Source of the DNA: Magnetospirillum gryphiswaldense MSR-1 v2
GTDB taxonomy: Bacteria > Pseudomonadota > Alphaproteobacteria > Rhodospirillales > Magnetospirillaceae
Length of the DNA stretch: 64,000 nt
Reading direction: 5' to 3'
Assembly: GCF_000513295.1 (NCBI RefSeq)
Contig: NC_023065.1
Span: forward strand, 3,208,501-3,272,500
Position numbers and translations under genes: made by a program. Within the stretch, counting starts at the first letter, position 1; every line of letters begins with the position of its first letter. Shown here piece after piece: positions 30,588 to 38,896 of this stretch. The notes under the pieces were generated by a model. It made no database searches. It was given only the letters and a program-made list of their open reading frames with translations, and was not told where the DNA came from.

Positions 30588-30627
30588 GCCCTCTTGCTGG
30601 CATGGGATGCGGCCTTTGGCAAGAAAT

Positions 30628-30966
30628 TCATGCCAAAGGCCGCACCGTCACCGAAGCGCGGCCCAGATGGCGCATGCCCAAACGGTCGGCCGCCGCCGGC
30701 GACAGATCGATGCCGCAACGGCCACAGCGGTCGTTGATACGCACCATCACCGATTTGCGCCCATGCCGCACTTCGACCACACTGCCCAAAGGCAGGGTGG
30801 GATGGGCGGCGGTCATCGCCCGCACATCGAACTTCTCGCCACTGGCGGTACGCTTGCCGTGATATTTAAGGCCATACCACGATGCCTCTGTCGTCTGCAC
30901 CGCGAAAGCGGAGGCTGAGTATATACAAGCACAAGACACGATCATTGCAGCGATGAGTCGCAGCAT
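30628..30966 (-). CDS. small RlpA-like double-psi beta-barrel protein
   Basis: This 112-residue exported protein has a signal peptide (through SASAFA) and a DPBB domain: [33 protein letters not shown] and [19 protein letters not shown]. RlpA proteins are septal lytic transglycosylases acting on naked glycan; the SPOR domain found in full RlpA is absent here, as in many short versions. No lipobox Cys is at the cleavage site, so it is probably soluble. Confidence 0.88.
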   Translation of the reverse strand: MLRLIAAMIVSCACIYSASAFAVQTTEASWYGLKYHGKRTASGEKFDVRAMTAAHPTLPLGSVVEVRHGRKSVMVRINDRCGRCGIDLSPAAADRLGMRHLGRASVTVRPLA

Positions 30967-31080
30967 TATTAATGTCCCCGAACATGAACCCGAAGCGACA
31001 TTAATTTTTCACATCTCATTCATCAACTGTTTTTATTATGGTCTTTTTTTAGTAAAATTTTAAGGATCGAGCGCACAGGA

Positions 31081-31365
31081 ATGACCATGATTGACTGCAA
31101 GCATGTCTTGATCTCTGGTCGAGTCCAGGGGGTTTGGTATCGCGGCTGGACGGTTCAGCAGGCCCAGGCCTTGAACTTGGCCGGATGGGTCCGAAATCTG
31201 TCGGATGGCCGGGTCGAAGCGGTTTTCCATGGTCCGGTCGAGCGGGTGCGGGCGATGATCGAGGCCTGCCGTCAAGGCCCGCCCGCCGCCTGCGTCGACC
31301 GCATCGACATCGACCAATGGACGGAAGCCCCACCCCCTGGCTTTCACCAGCGCCCCACCTTGTAG
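31081..31365 (+). CDS. acyP: acylphosphatase
   Basis: This 94-residue enzyme hydrolyses acyl phosphates. It shows GRVQGVWYRGW with the phosphate-binding R21, and GWVRNLSDGRVE with the catalytic N39. ATG codons at 31081 and 31087 are both possible. The upstream gap from 30967 is strongly AT-rich and holds no gene; a glycosidase gene follows within 25 bases. Confidence 0.93.
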   Translation: MTMIDCKHVLISGRVQGVWYRGWTVQQAQALNLAGWVRNLSDGRVEAVFHGPVERVRAMIEACRQGPPAACVDRIDIDQWTEAPPPGFHQRPTL

Positions 31366-31389
31366 GGGATGACAAAGGACACGTTTGGG

Positions 31390-32790
31390 ATGAAACTGAA
31401 GAGACGTGAATTCCTCGCCGGAGCCGCCGCCATGGCCGTAACCCCCGCTTTCGCTGCCCTGCCATCGCCGAAGACCTTCCCCAAGGACTTTCTGTGGGGG
31501 GCGTCGACCTCCGCCTATCAGATCGAAGGTGCGCTCGACGTGGATGGGCGCGGTCCCGATATCTGGGATACCTATACCAAACAGGGCCGCATCACCGACG
31601 GCACTTCGGCGGCGCGGGCGTGCGAGCATTACACCCGCTACCCCGAAGACGTGGCGCTGATGAAAGCCGCCCACTTCAACGCCTATCGCTTTTCCATCGC
31701 CTGGCCGCGCATCGTCCCCGCCGGCACCGGCGCCATCAACGCCAAGGGTCTGGATTTCTATGACCGCCTGGTGGACGAAATCCTCAAGGCCGGCATCAAG
31801 CCCATGGCCTGTCTGTACCATTGGGACTTGCCGCAGCCGTTGCAGGACAAGGGCGGCTGGCAGGGCCGCGAAGTGGTCGGCCCCTTCGCCGACTATGCCC
31901 GCATCATCACCAAGCGCCTGGGCGACCGGGTCAAGGATTGGATGATGCTGAACGAACCCAACGTGGTGTCCATCTTCGGCTATGGCCTGACCGATCAGGC
32001 GCCCGGCCTCAATCTGGGCGAAATGGGCGTGCTGAAGGCGCTGCATCACCAGAATCTGGCCCAGGGCGCGGCCTTGCGCGCCATCCGCGCCGAACATGCC
32101 GATCTGCGGCTGGGCACGGTGACCAACATCCAGCCCTGCCGCCCCGACACCGATTCGGACGCCGACCGCGCCGCCGCCATCCGCTGGGACGCGGTGTGGA
32201 ACCGGGTCACCGTCGACGGCCTGCTGCGCGGCCAGATCCCCGACGTGCTGGCGGAAAAGATGGCCCCCATCGTCCAGGCCGGCGACCTGGACAACATCAA
32301 GTTCCCCATCGACCTGCTGGGCATCAATTATTACAGCCGTTGCACCATGAAATACGACCCCGACCACATGTTCCAGGTGTGGTGGGGCGACCCCAAGGCC
32401 GACCGTTACACCTTCATGGGCTGGCCGGTGCAGCCCGACGGGCTTTATGACCTGTTGATGGAATTCAAGAACCTCTACGGCAACCCGGCCACCTTCGTCG
32501 CCGAGAACGGCGCCGCCTATGACGACGTGGTCAGCCCCGACGGTCAGGTGCACGACGTCGAACGCACCCAATTCCTGCAAGAGCACATCGCCCAGGTGGG
32601 ACGCGCCTTGGGCGACGGCGCCAATATCAAGGGCTATCTGGCGTGGTCGCTGTTGGACAATTTCGAATGGTCGTTCGGCCTGTCCAAGCGCTTCGGCATC
32701 ATCCGCGTCGATTACGACACGCAAAAGCGCACGCCCAAGGACAGCTACAAATGGTACGCCGACTTCATCAAGCAGGCGCGCGGGCTGTAA
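31390..32790 (+). CDS. GH1 beta-glucosidase with Tat signal
   Basis: This 466-residue glycoside hydrolase family 1 enzyme has its acid/base E189 in LNEPNV and its nucleophile E372 in VAENGAAY, plus the sugar-binding YHWDLPQPL and WSLLDNFEW motifs. It begins with a twin-arginine signal (KLKRREFLAGAAAMA...AFA), so it is probably exported folded to the periplasm, which is unusual for GH1 enzymes. The ATG at 31390 makes the signal start normally; an ATG seven codons upstream is possible. A strong terminator follows. Confidence 0.9.
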   Translation: MKLKRREFLAGAAAMAVTPAFAALPSPKTFPKDFLWGASTSAYQIEGALDVDGRGPDIWDTYTKQGRITDGTSAARACEHYTRYPEDVALMKAAHFNAYRFSIAWPRIVPAGTGAINAKGLDFYDRLVDEILKAGIKPMACLYHWDLPQPLQDKGGWQGREVVGPFADYARIITKRLGDRVKDWMMLNEPNVVSIFGYGLTDQAPGLNLGEMGVLKALHHQNLAQGAALRAIRAEHADLRLGTVTNIQPCRPDTDSDADRAAAIRWDAVWNRVTVDGLLRGQIPDVLAEKMAPIVQAGDLDNIKFPIDLLGINYYSRCTMKYDPDHMFQVWWGDPKADRYTFMGWPVQPDGLYDLLMEFKNLYGNPATFVAENGAAYDDVVSPDGQVHDVERTQFLQEHIAQVGRALGDGANIKGYLAWSLLDNFEWSFGLSKRFGIIRVDYDTQKRTPKDSYKWYADFIKQARGL

Positions 32791-32831
32791 AAAACCAACC
32801 CTTTCAGGGGGTTCGGCTTAGTTATCAGACT

Positions 32832-32887
32832 TGTGGAAAACTTTGTGGACGGAAGCCTCTTCCGTCCACATTTTTGTCTGTGGATAA
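32832..32887. promoter_or_regulatory. DnaA-box-like sites upstream of nrdJ
   Basis: TGTGGATAA (32879-32887) is a perfect DnaA box on the minus strand. TGTGGAAAA (32832-32840) differs by one base, and a weaker TGTGGAAAC lies at 32931-32939. DnaA control of ribonucleotide reductase genes is known in other bacteria. Confidence 0.45.
32844..32875 (+). terminator. terminator after the beta-glucosidase gene
   Basis: A perfect 12-bp stem TGTGGACGGAAG / CTTCCGTCCACA with a three-base loop is followed by TTTTT. Confidence 0.92.
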
Positions 32888-32958
32888 GGGGTATAAGTAG
32901 TCGTGGCCTTGGGAAATCAAGCACTTGACTTGTGGAAACAAAAATAGAACAATCCACC

Positions 32959-33020
32959 TTGACGACCCCCTGCCCAAAGCCCTAGACTGCCGCCCGAATG
33001 CCGCCTAAACGGCGGTTTTT
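32959..33020 (+). promoter_or_regulatory. possible nrdJ promoter and leader hairpin
   Basis: TTGACG (32959-32964) and TAGACT (32983-32988) are spaced 18 bases. Just after the expected transcript start is CCGCC-TAAAC-GGCGG followed by TTTTT (33001-33020), which looks like a small attenuator. No cobalamin-riboswitch B12 box is recognisable, although the enzyme uses B12. Confidence 0.4.
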
Positions 33021-33086
33021 CCATAAAATTCAATCTGTTTCCAAGGTATCGACAGCCTTGGCCGCAGCAGGCGTGGAGAGTCCGGT

Positions 33087-35405
33087 ATGACGCAGGTGGC
33101 CAGCATTTCCCAACAGATCTGGGACATGAAGTATCGGCTGAAGGATGCCGACGGCACCCCTGTGGACAAAACCATTGAAGAGACCTGGGGCCGCATCGCC
33201 AAGGCGCTGGCCCAGGCGGAAAAAGACCCCGCCTTGTGGGAAGCCCGCTTCGCCGACGCGCTGGCCGATTTCAAGTTCCTGCCGGCGGGGCGCATCATCT
33301 CGGGCGCCGGCACCGACCGCCGCGTCACCATGTTCAATTGCTTCGTCATGGGCGACATCCCCGACGACATGGCCGGCATCTTCGAACATCTGAAGGAAGC
33401 CGCCCTGACCATGCAGCAAGGCGGCGGCATCGGTTATGACTTTTCGACCCTGCGGCCCAAGGGCGCTCCGGTCAAGGGCGTGGGCGCCGATGCCTCGGGG
33501 CCGTTGTCGTTCATGGATGTGTGGGACGCCATGTGCCGCACCATCATGAGCGCCGGTTCGCGCCGCGGCGCCATGATGGCGACCATGCGCTGCGACCACC
33601 CGGATATCGAGGCCTTCATCGACGCCAAGCATGAAGCCGGGCGCCTGCGCATGTTCAACCTGTCGGTGCTGATCACCGATCCGTTCATGGAAGCGGTCAA
33701 GCACGATCAGGCGTGGGAACTGGTGTTCGGCGGCGTGGTCTATAAATCCCTGCCGGCCCGGGCCCTGTGGGACAAGATCATGCACGCCACCTATGCCTAT
33801 GCCGAGCCGGGCGTCATCTTCATCGACCGCATCAACCGCCTGAACAACCTGCATTATTGCGAGACCATCCACGCCACCAATCCCTGCGGCGAACAGCCGT
33901 TGCCGCCTTACGGCGTCTGCCTGCTGGGCTCGGTCAATCTGGCCAAGCTGGTGGTCGATCCGTTCGAGGCCAAGGCCCGGCTGGACATGGACAAATTGCG
34001 CGATCTGGTGCGCGTCGCCGTGCGCATGATGGACAACGTCATCGACGTGTCGCGCTTCCCGCTCGACCGCCATGAGAACGAGGCCAAGAGCAAGCGTCGC
34101 ATCGGCCTGGGCGTCACCGGTCTGGCCGATGCGCTGATCCTGTGTAACGCCCGTTACGGCGGCAAGGACGCCCTGCTTCTCACCGAGGAATGGATGGGCG
34201 CATTGCGGCGCGAGGCCTATCTGGCCTCGGTCGAGCTGGCCCAGGAAAAAGGCGCCTTTCCGCTTTACCAGAAGGAACCTTACCTGGCCGGTGAGACCAT
34301 CCAGGCGCTGGATGCCGACGTGCAGGCGGCCATCGCCGAACACGGCATCAGAAACGCGCTTTTGACCTCGATCGCGCCCACCGGCACCATTTCCCTGTTC
34401 GCCGACAACGTCTCGTCCGGGCTGGAGCCGGTGTTCAGCTTCACCTATACCCGCGCCGTGCTGCAAAAAGACGGCACCCGGCGCGAGGAAGAGGTCAGCG
34501 ATTACGCCTATCGCCTGTTCCGGCTGCTGAAAGGCGAAAACGCCGCGCTGCCGCCCGCCTTCGTCGATGCCCAGCGGCTCAATCCGACCGAGCACGTGGT
34601 CATGCAGGCCGCCGTGCAGAAATACATCGATTCATCCATTTCCAAGACCATCAACGTCCCCGAAAGCATCTCGTTCGAGGACTTCCGTCATGTCTACGAA
34701 CAGGCCTATGCCAGCGGCTGCAAGGGCTGCACCACCTATCGCCCCAACGACATCACCGGCTCGGTGCTGACGGTGAAGAAGGAGGAGCCCAAGGCCGAGG
34801 ATCAGGACCAGCCGCAACTGCCCCTGGGCAAGCCAGCCGCGCGGCCCGAGGATTATCTGGACGCCGGCGGCGTGATCCACCTGACCCAGCCCTTGGACCG
34901 GCCCGAGGCGCTGCCCGGCGCCACCTACAAGGTGCGGTGGCCGGACAGCGACCACGCCATGTACATCACCATCAACGACATCATCGAGAACAATCGCCGC
35001 CGCCCGTTCGAAGTGTTCATCAACTCGAAGAACATGGAGCATTATGCCTGGACGGTGGCCTTGACCCGGATGATTTCCGCCGTGTTCCGCCGTGGCGGCG
35101 ACATCGCTTTCGTCGTCGAGGAATTGAAGGCGGTGTTCGACCCGCGCGGCGGCCAATGGATGGGCGGCAAATATGTGCCGTCGCTGTTGGCGGCCATCGG
35201 CGAGGTGATCGAGCGCCACATGATCGCCATCGGCTTTGTTGCCGACGATGCCGAGGACGATTTGCCGGAAGACGTCGACCAACGCAAGGTGGTCAACCTG
35301 AGCGGGGCACGGCTGCGCCATTGCCCCAAATGCGGCCAACCGGCACTGCTGCGCCAGGAAGGCTGCGACACCTGCACCTCGTGCGGCTATTCCAAGTGTG
35401 GGTAA
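33087..35405 (+). CDS. nrdJ: adenosylcobalamin-dependent (class II) ribonucleotide reductase
   Basis: NrdJ reduces ribonucleotides to deoxyribonucleotides using an adenosylcobalamin-derived radical, so works with or without oxygen. The 772-residue protein shows the first active-site Cys in MFNCFVMGD (C85), the radical/redox motif N265PCGE and the C-terminal Cys-rich tail CPKC...CDTCTSCGYSKCG that shuttles reducing equivalents. The barrel signatures GGGIGYDFS and SAGSRRGAMM are present. It stands alone, without nrdI/nrdH-type partners. Confidence 0.95.
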   Translation: MTQVASISQQIWDMKYRLKDADGTPVDKTIEETWGRIAKALAQAEKDPALWEARFADALADFKFLPAGRIISGAGTDRRVTMFNCFVMGDIPDDMAGIFEHLKEAALTMQQGGGIGYDFSTLRPKGAPVKGVGADASGPLSFMDVWDAMCRTIMSAGSRRGAMMATMRCDHPDIEAFIDAKHEAGRLRMFNLSVLITDPFMEAVKHDQAWELVFGGVVYKSLPARALWDKIMHATYAYAEPGVIFIDRINRLNNLHYCETIHATNPCGEQPLPPYGVCLLGSVNLAKLVVDPFEAKARLDMDKLRDLVRVAVRMMDNVIDVSRFPLDRHENEAKSKRRIGLGVTGLADALILCNARYGGKDALLLTEEWMGALRREAYLASVELAQEKGAFPLYQKEPYLAGETIQALDADVQAAIAEHGIRNALLTSIAPTGTISLFADNVSSGLEPVFSFTYTRAVLQKDGTRREEEVSDYAYRLFRLLKGENAALPPAFVDAQRLNPTEHVVMQAAVQKYIDSSISKTINVPESISFEDFRHVYEQAYASGCKGCTTYRPNDITGSVLTVKKEEPKAEDQDQPQLPLGKPAARPEDYLDAGGVIHLTQPLDRPEALPGATYKVRWPDSDHAMYITINDIIENNRRRPFEVFINSKNMEHYAWTVALTRMISAVFRRGGDIAFVVEELKAVFDPRGGQWMGGKYVPSLLAAIGEVIERHMIAIGFVADDAEDDLPEDVDQRKVVNLSGARLRHCPKCGQPALLRQEGCDTCTSCGYSKCG

Positions 35406-35435
35406 TGCCAAGGGGCTGCGGAAACCGACAAGACC

Positions 35436-36008
35436 TCACCCGGTCGAAGCCGCGCCTCTCGCGCTGAGTTTGACCAACTGTACCAGCGCCGCCAGCAGCT
35501 TCTCGATGATCTGTCTGGTCGGCTGGTCGGTCAGCGCGCCATCCTGATCGAAACGTGACGCGGCATTGCCGATCATCACTTCCGGCTGGTTGACCGTGGG
35601 CATGTCCAGCGTCACCAGAATTTGCCGGAGATGGTATTGGGCGCGGGCGGTGCCCAAATTACCGCTGGAGGCCCCCATGATTGCCGCCGGCTTGCCCGTC
35701 CAGGCACTGTCGCCATAGGGCCGCGACGCCCAGTCGATGGCGTTCTTGAGCCCGCCGGGAATGGAATAATTGTATTCCGGCGTCGTGAACAAGATGGCAT
35801 CGGCGGCCAGGATCTGTCGCTTGAATTCCAGCACCGAAGCCGGCGGCGCCATTTCATCATCCTGGTCGTAAATGGGAATATTGTGGAGGTCGATCAGCTT
35901 CACCACCACACCTTCCGGCGCCAATTCCCGTGCCGCCCTGAGGGCCGCACGGTTGTAGGATTCCTTGCGCAGGCTTCCCACGATGCCCAGAATTACGATT
36001 TCAGCCAT
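35436..36008 (-). CDS. NAD(P)H-dependent FMN reductase (flavodoxin-like)
   Basis: This 190-residue cytoplasmic enzyme has the FMN phosphate loop GSLRKESYNRA near residue 10 and the flavin-ring loop PEYNYSIPGGLKNAIDW. Relatives include azoreductase/chromate reductase ChrR and YieF. The ATG is two bases past the stop of the gene upstream, so the two are co-transcribed. The longest frame extends 15 codons into that gene and is not preferred. Confidence 0.9.
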   Translation of the reverse strand: MAEIVILGIVGSLRKESYNRAALRAARELAPEGVVVKLIDLHNIPIYDQDDEMAPPASVLEFKRQILAADAILFTTPEYNYSIPGGLKNAIDWASRPYGDSAWTGKPAAIMGASSGNLGTARAQYHLRQILVTLDMPTVNQPEVMIGNAASRFDQDGALTDQPTRQIIEKLLAALVQLVKLSARGAASTG

Positions 36009-36010
36009 TT

Positions 36011-36556
36011 TCACAACTCCGTCCGCTTCTCCGCCACGTTGAGATCCTTGCAATCACCAACCGAAGCCCGGATGACATTGCGCGCAACCAGCGTTTCCGC
36101 CTCGGTCCGTGTTTCCACCACCAACACGACCTGACCGCTGGCGATGGCGTCGCTGACCAGATCGGAAAGCCGTCCGTCCTTGCGTTCGTCATTGCCTGGG
36201 GAAGCGCCGACCGAGGCCCCGACCAAAGCGCCGAGACTGGCGCCCCACCCCAGCATGACCAAAGGAGCAACCAGCGGGCTGGCGACGAACAGACTGACGC
36301 TCGCGGCCACCAAGGCCAACTCCGCCAACGCCGCGATGCCGGTACCGACAGCGGCGCCGATCGTCCCGTCCACCACCACATCCTTCAGAACATCATTGTT
36401 GTCCGCCAGAGGGGTGGGGGCAGGAGGCGCTTGGCCTGCGTCGAAAATCTGAAGCCGCGTCCGCGGCAGGCCCTGCTCGACCAGCCTGGAAGACGCGCTT
36501 TCCGCTTCTTCGCGGTGGGCAAAAAAGCCCGATACGTGGTGGCGATATGCGTCCAT
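36011..36556 (-). CDS. stress-protein-like membrane-associated protein
   Basis: This 181-residue protein has an N-terminal YflT-like 'general stress' fold (VSGFFAHREEAESASSRLVEQG), a central glycine/alanine-rich hydrophobic stretch (GTIGAAVGTGIAALAELALVAA...LGWGASLGALVGASVG) like a glycine-zipper hairpin, and a C-terminal beta-alpha unit (VVLVVETRTEAETL). Function is unknown; the FMN reductase partner suggests oxidative or redox stress. The ATG follows GGAGAAAAGG; the frame is open further upstream, into the IS630 flank, without support. Confidence 0.72.
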   Translation of the reverse strand: MDAYRHHVSGFFAHREEAESASSRLVEQGLPRTRLQIFDAGQAPPAPTPLADNNDVLKDVVVDGTIGAAVGTGIAALAELALVAASVSLFVASPLVAPLVMLGWGASLGALVGASVGASPGNDERKDGRLSDLVSDAIASGQVVLVVETRTEAETLVARNVIRASVGDCKDLNVAEKRTEL

Positions 36557-36618
36557 GCCTTTTCTCCGTGGCTGGACCCGGACAAGGCGACCGAAGCTCA
36601 AGCCTGAGCCGAAGCTTA

Positions 36619-37684
36619 GAGCATTTTCACATCGAGCGTCCATATCCGTCGTGGGCGAAGAAATTGGCGCATTCCTCGGGCGGAAACAGGTCGATGAGTT
36701 TTCCGATCACGTCCCATAAGGTGTTGATGGTGCGGGCTTGCGCCTTTCGCAGCAGGCTCTTGAGCTTGGCGAAGGCGAGCTCGATGGGATTGAGGTCTGG
36801 GGAGTAGGGCGGCAGATACCGCAGGGTGGCCCCTCGGGCTTCGATGAGTTGCTTGACCCCTGCCACCTTGTGGGCGGGCAGATTGTCCATTACGACGATG
36901 TCGCCGGGCCGCAAGGTCGGAGCCAGGACCTGCTCGACATAGGCCAGGAAGATCGCGCCATTCATCGCCTTGTCGATGACGAAGGGGGCGGAGATTCCGT
37001 CATGCCGGAGCGCCCCGACGAAGGTGGTCATTTTCCAATGACCGTGCGGCACCGCAGCCAGCAGCCGCTGACCGCGCGGCGCCCGTCCGTAGCGCCGGGT
37101 CATGTTGGTCGATGCCCCGGTTTCATCAAGGAAGACCAAGCGGGTTGGGTCCAGCGCCGGCTGCTCGGCTCGCCAGGCGATGCGTCCTTCGGCTACGTCG
37201 GGACGTTCCTGCTCGGCAGCATGCGCACTCTTTTTTTCAGACTGAGGTCGAGCCGCTCAAGCGTGTTCCACAGGCCGCCGACGCTGATCGACACGCCCAA
37301 TTCGGCCAGAACCCAGGCGCGCAACTCAGCCAGCGTGGCATCGGGCTCGACCTTGATCTGCGCCTGCAACGCCTCAAGGTGAGCCGCCAGCTTCTGTCCT
37401 GGCCGCCCAGGCCGTGGCTTCACCGTCGTCTCGCCGGTGGCCCGGCGGCGGCCTTGGGCCTTGTAGATGTACGAAACGCTCACCCGGAACAGCGGCGCCA
37501 CCTCGTAGGCGCTCATGCCGCTGTCCACAGCCGCCAAAACTCTATCGCGCAAGTCCTGAGAATAGGACTGCCCTGAGCGCCACGTCATCGCATCATCCTC
37601 GGGAGCGTTGTTACCGAAGATGTTGAATCACAAAATGACCTCAGGGGGAATCCTCTACCGATTCCGCTCGGCGTGAAACCGCTC
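36619..37684 (-). mobile_element. IS630-family insertion sequence, copy 2
   Basis: The element is 1066 bp, the same length as the copy at 17701-18766, but inverted. TA dinucleotides flank it at 36617-36618 and 37685-37686. On the transposase strand the target reads GAC-TA-AG, as in copy 1. It lies between the stress-protein gene and the encapsulated-ferritin gene and interrupts no recognisable frame. Confidence 0.95.
36627..37588 (-). CDS. IS630 transposase (frameshifted orfA/orfB), copy 2
   Basis: orfA runs 37588-37193 and orfB ends at 36627 in the -1 frame. Predicted proteins are the same as for copy 1, with the seven-A slippery site intact, so this copy should be able to transpose. Confidence 0.9.
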
Positions 37685-37832
37685 TAGTCGCTGGCGCGCG
37701 CAGGGCGAGAGCCTCGGAATCTACCCTCGCCCCTCCGGTTTGGGTACTTTCCGACCCTGCCGGACCGACAACCCCGCTCGCTATCGTCTTGTCGCATATC
37801 CCGAAACGTCCAAGACAAACGGAGAGCGTGAC

Positions 37833-38120
37833 ATGGCCGCATCAAGCGCGACGCTACATGAAGAATCGACCCAACTGGGGCCCGAAGCCATTGACCAGCA
37901 TCGGGCCACGGTCTCCCTTATGGAAGAACTGGAGGCGGCCGACTGGTACAACCAGCGCGCCTTGGCGACGCAAGACCCCGAGTTGCGGGCGATTCTGATC
38001 CATAACCGCGACGAAGAAAAAGAGCATGCCGCCATGCTGCTGGAATGGCTACGGCGGCATGATGAGGCCCTGAGCGATCACCTGAAAACCTATCTGTTCA
38101 GCGATGGTCCAATCCGCTGA
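37833..38120 (+). CDS. encapsulated ferritin (EncFtn) homologue lacking the targeting peptide
   Basis: The 95-residue two-helix protein aligns with R. rubrum EncFtn along its whole ferritin core, keeping the ferroxidase and entry residues at the same positions: E31, E32, E34, W38, E61, E62, H65 (MEELEAADWYNQR and NRDEEKEHAAM). Such proteins form annular decamers that oxidise Fe2+ inside encapsulin shells. Here the chain stops at YLFSDGPIR, without the C-terminal extension and GSLK-type peptide that docks cargo to the shell, and no encapsulin gene is downstream or anywhere in the window. The ATG follows GGAGAG. An IS630 copy ends 148 bases upstream. Confidence 0.87.
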   Translation: MAASSATLHEESTQLGPEAIDQHRATVSLMEELEAADWYNQRALATQDPELRAILIHNRDEEKEHAAMLLEWLRRHDEALSDHLKTYLFSDGPIR

Positions 38121-38141
38121 GACAATGGCACTGACGCCCGC

Positions 38142-38399
38142 TTATCCCGCCTGATCCGCCTGCAACGCCGCATCCAACTCGTCGCCATCGACGGTGAAGA
38201 TCTGTTGCGGGCCGCCTTCTTGCCCCAAGGCAGGGGTGAACAGCATGGTCGCCACCCGGCGCCACGCCGGAAAAGACAGGCCTTGCAGCATTTCCTCGTC
38301 GACGATCAGCCGATAGGTTCCCGCCGGCAATGCAGTGCCGACCGCACGCAGGGTGAAGGGGCGGCGGAAGGTGATTTCGCTTTCGGTGCTGCGGTCCAT
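38142..38399 (-). CDS. small conserved protein of unknown function
   Basis: This 85-residue protein has a beta-strand-rich pattern (ITFRRPFTLRAVGTALPAGTYRLIVDEE...LSFPAWRRVATML). Similar short proteins with a PAGTYRLVVDEE-type motif occur widely in alphaproteobacteria without assigned function. The start chosen (MDRSTES) is 22 codons inside the longest frame, which would begin within the csp terminator region. It converges with the EncFtn gene. Confidence 0.65.
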   Translation of the reverse strand: MDRSTESEITFRRPFTLRAVGTALPAGTYRLIVDEEMLQGLSFPAWRRVATMLFTPALGQEGGPQQIFTVDGDELDAALQADQAG

Positions 38400-38415
38400 G
38401 GTCGCGATCCTTGCC

Positions 38416-38455
38416 AGAAAAACAAAAGCCCCGCGGCCTTGCGACCTGCGGGGCA
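38416..38455 (-). terminator. terminator of the cold-shock gene
   Basis: GCCCCGC (38428-38434) pairs with GCGGGGC (38448-38454); on the minus strand it is followed by TTTTGTTTTT. A second small hairpin (ACGTC-TTTT-GACGT) lies between it and the csp stop. Confidence 0.85.
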
Positions 38456-38493
38456 ATCGTTTCAAGCATCAGCCTGCACGTCAAAAGACGTGA

Positions 38494-38706
38494 TTAGCCG
38501 ACCAGCTTGAGGTTGTCGGCGGACATCTTGCCGCTGCGACGGTCAGCGACCAGCTCGTAGCCGATCTTCTGACCTTCGCGCAGGTCACCAATGCCCGAAC
38601 GCTCAACGGCGCTGATGTGCACGAAAGCATCGTTGCTGCCATCATCGGGAGCAATGAAACCAAAGCCCTTTTGGGCATTAAACCACTTAACGGTTCCCGT
38701 AGCCAT
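38494..38706 (-). CDS. CspA-family cold-shock protein
   Basis: This 70-residue single-OB-fold protein binds single-stranded RNA/DNA through RNP1 (KGFGFIAP) and RNP2 (DAFVHIS). It starts [12 protein letters not shown], as is typical. The 190-base region upstream is AT-rich and contains a GTGCCGA/TCGGCAC hairpin (38793-38811), consistent with the long structured leaders of csp mRNAs. Confidence 0.94.
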   Translation of the reverse strand: MATGTVKWFNAQKGFGFIAPDDGSNDAFVHISAVERSGIGDLREGQKIGYELVADRRSGKMSADNLKLVG

Positions 38707-38792
38707 GGGATAGCCTTTTCACAAGAAGAAGTCGCTTGCCAGTCGATCGACCGGCAATTTTTGGTGTAATTTTACGGAAGATTTTTAGAGTA

Positions 38793-38811
38793 GTGCCGAG
38801 CAAGTCGGCAC
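38793..38811 (-). promoter_or_regulatory. hairpin in the csp upstream region
   Basis: A perfect 7-bp stem GTGCCGA / TCGGCAC with a five-base loop lies about 90 bases above the csp start. It could be part of a cold-shock leader or an operator; the sequence does not decide. Confidence 0.35.
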
Positions 38812-38896
38812 AAGACCAAGACGTCTGGCCATCAAATTACCGTGACACCATGCGCCCTTTGACCGCTGAAAGCAAGAATAATGGGAGATTATTTTC

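Noticed and set aside
30588-30627. Fluoride riboswitch before crcB
   Set aside because: The 40-base gap is too short for the aptamer and shows none of its conserved bases.
32832-32940. Chromosomal or plasmid replication origin at the DnaA boxes
   Set aside because: Only one perfect box, no AT-rich unwinding element or neighbouring replication gene; a promoter role is simpler.
32791-33086. Cobalamin riboswitch before nrdJ
   Set aside because: No B12-box core or the usual multi-stem arrangement could be found.
36557-36643. N-terminal extension of the stress-like protein into the IS630 end
   Set aside because: The extra residues are encoded partly by the IS terminal repeat; the internal ATG has a good ribosome-binding site.
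38121-38160. Remnant encapsulin-targeting peptide just after the EncFtn stop
   Set aside because: None of the three plus-strand frames after the stop encodes a GSLK-type docking motif; they close quickly.
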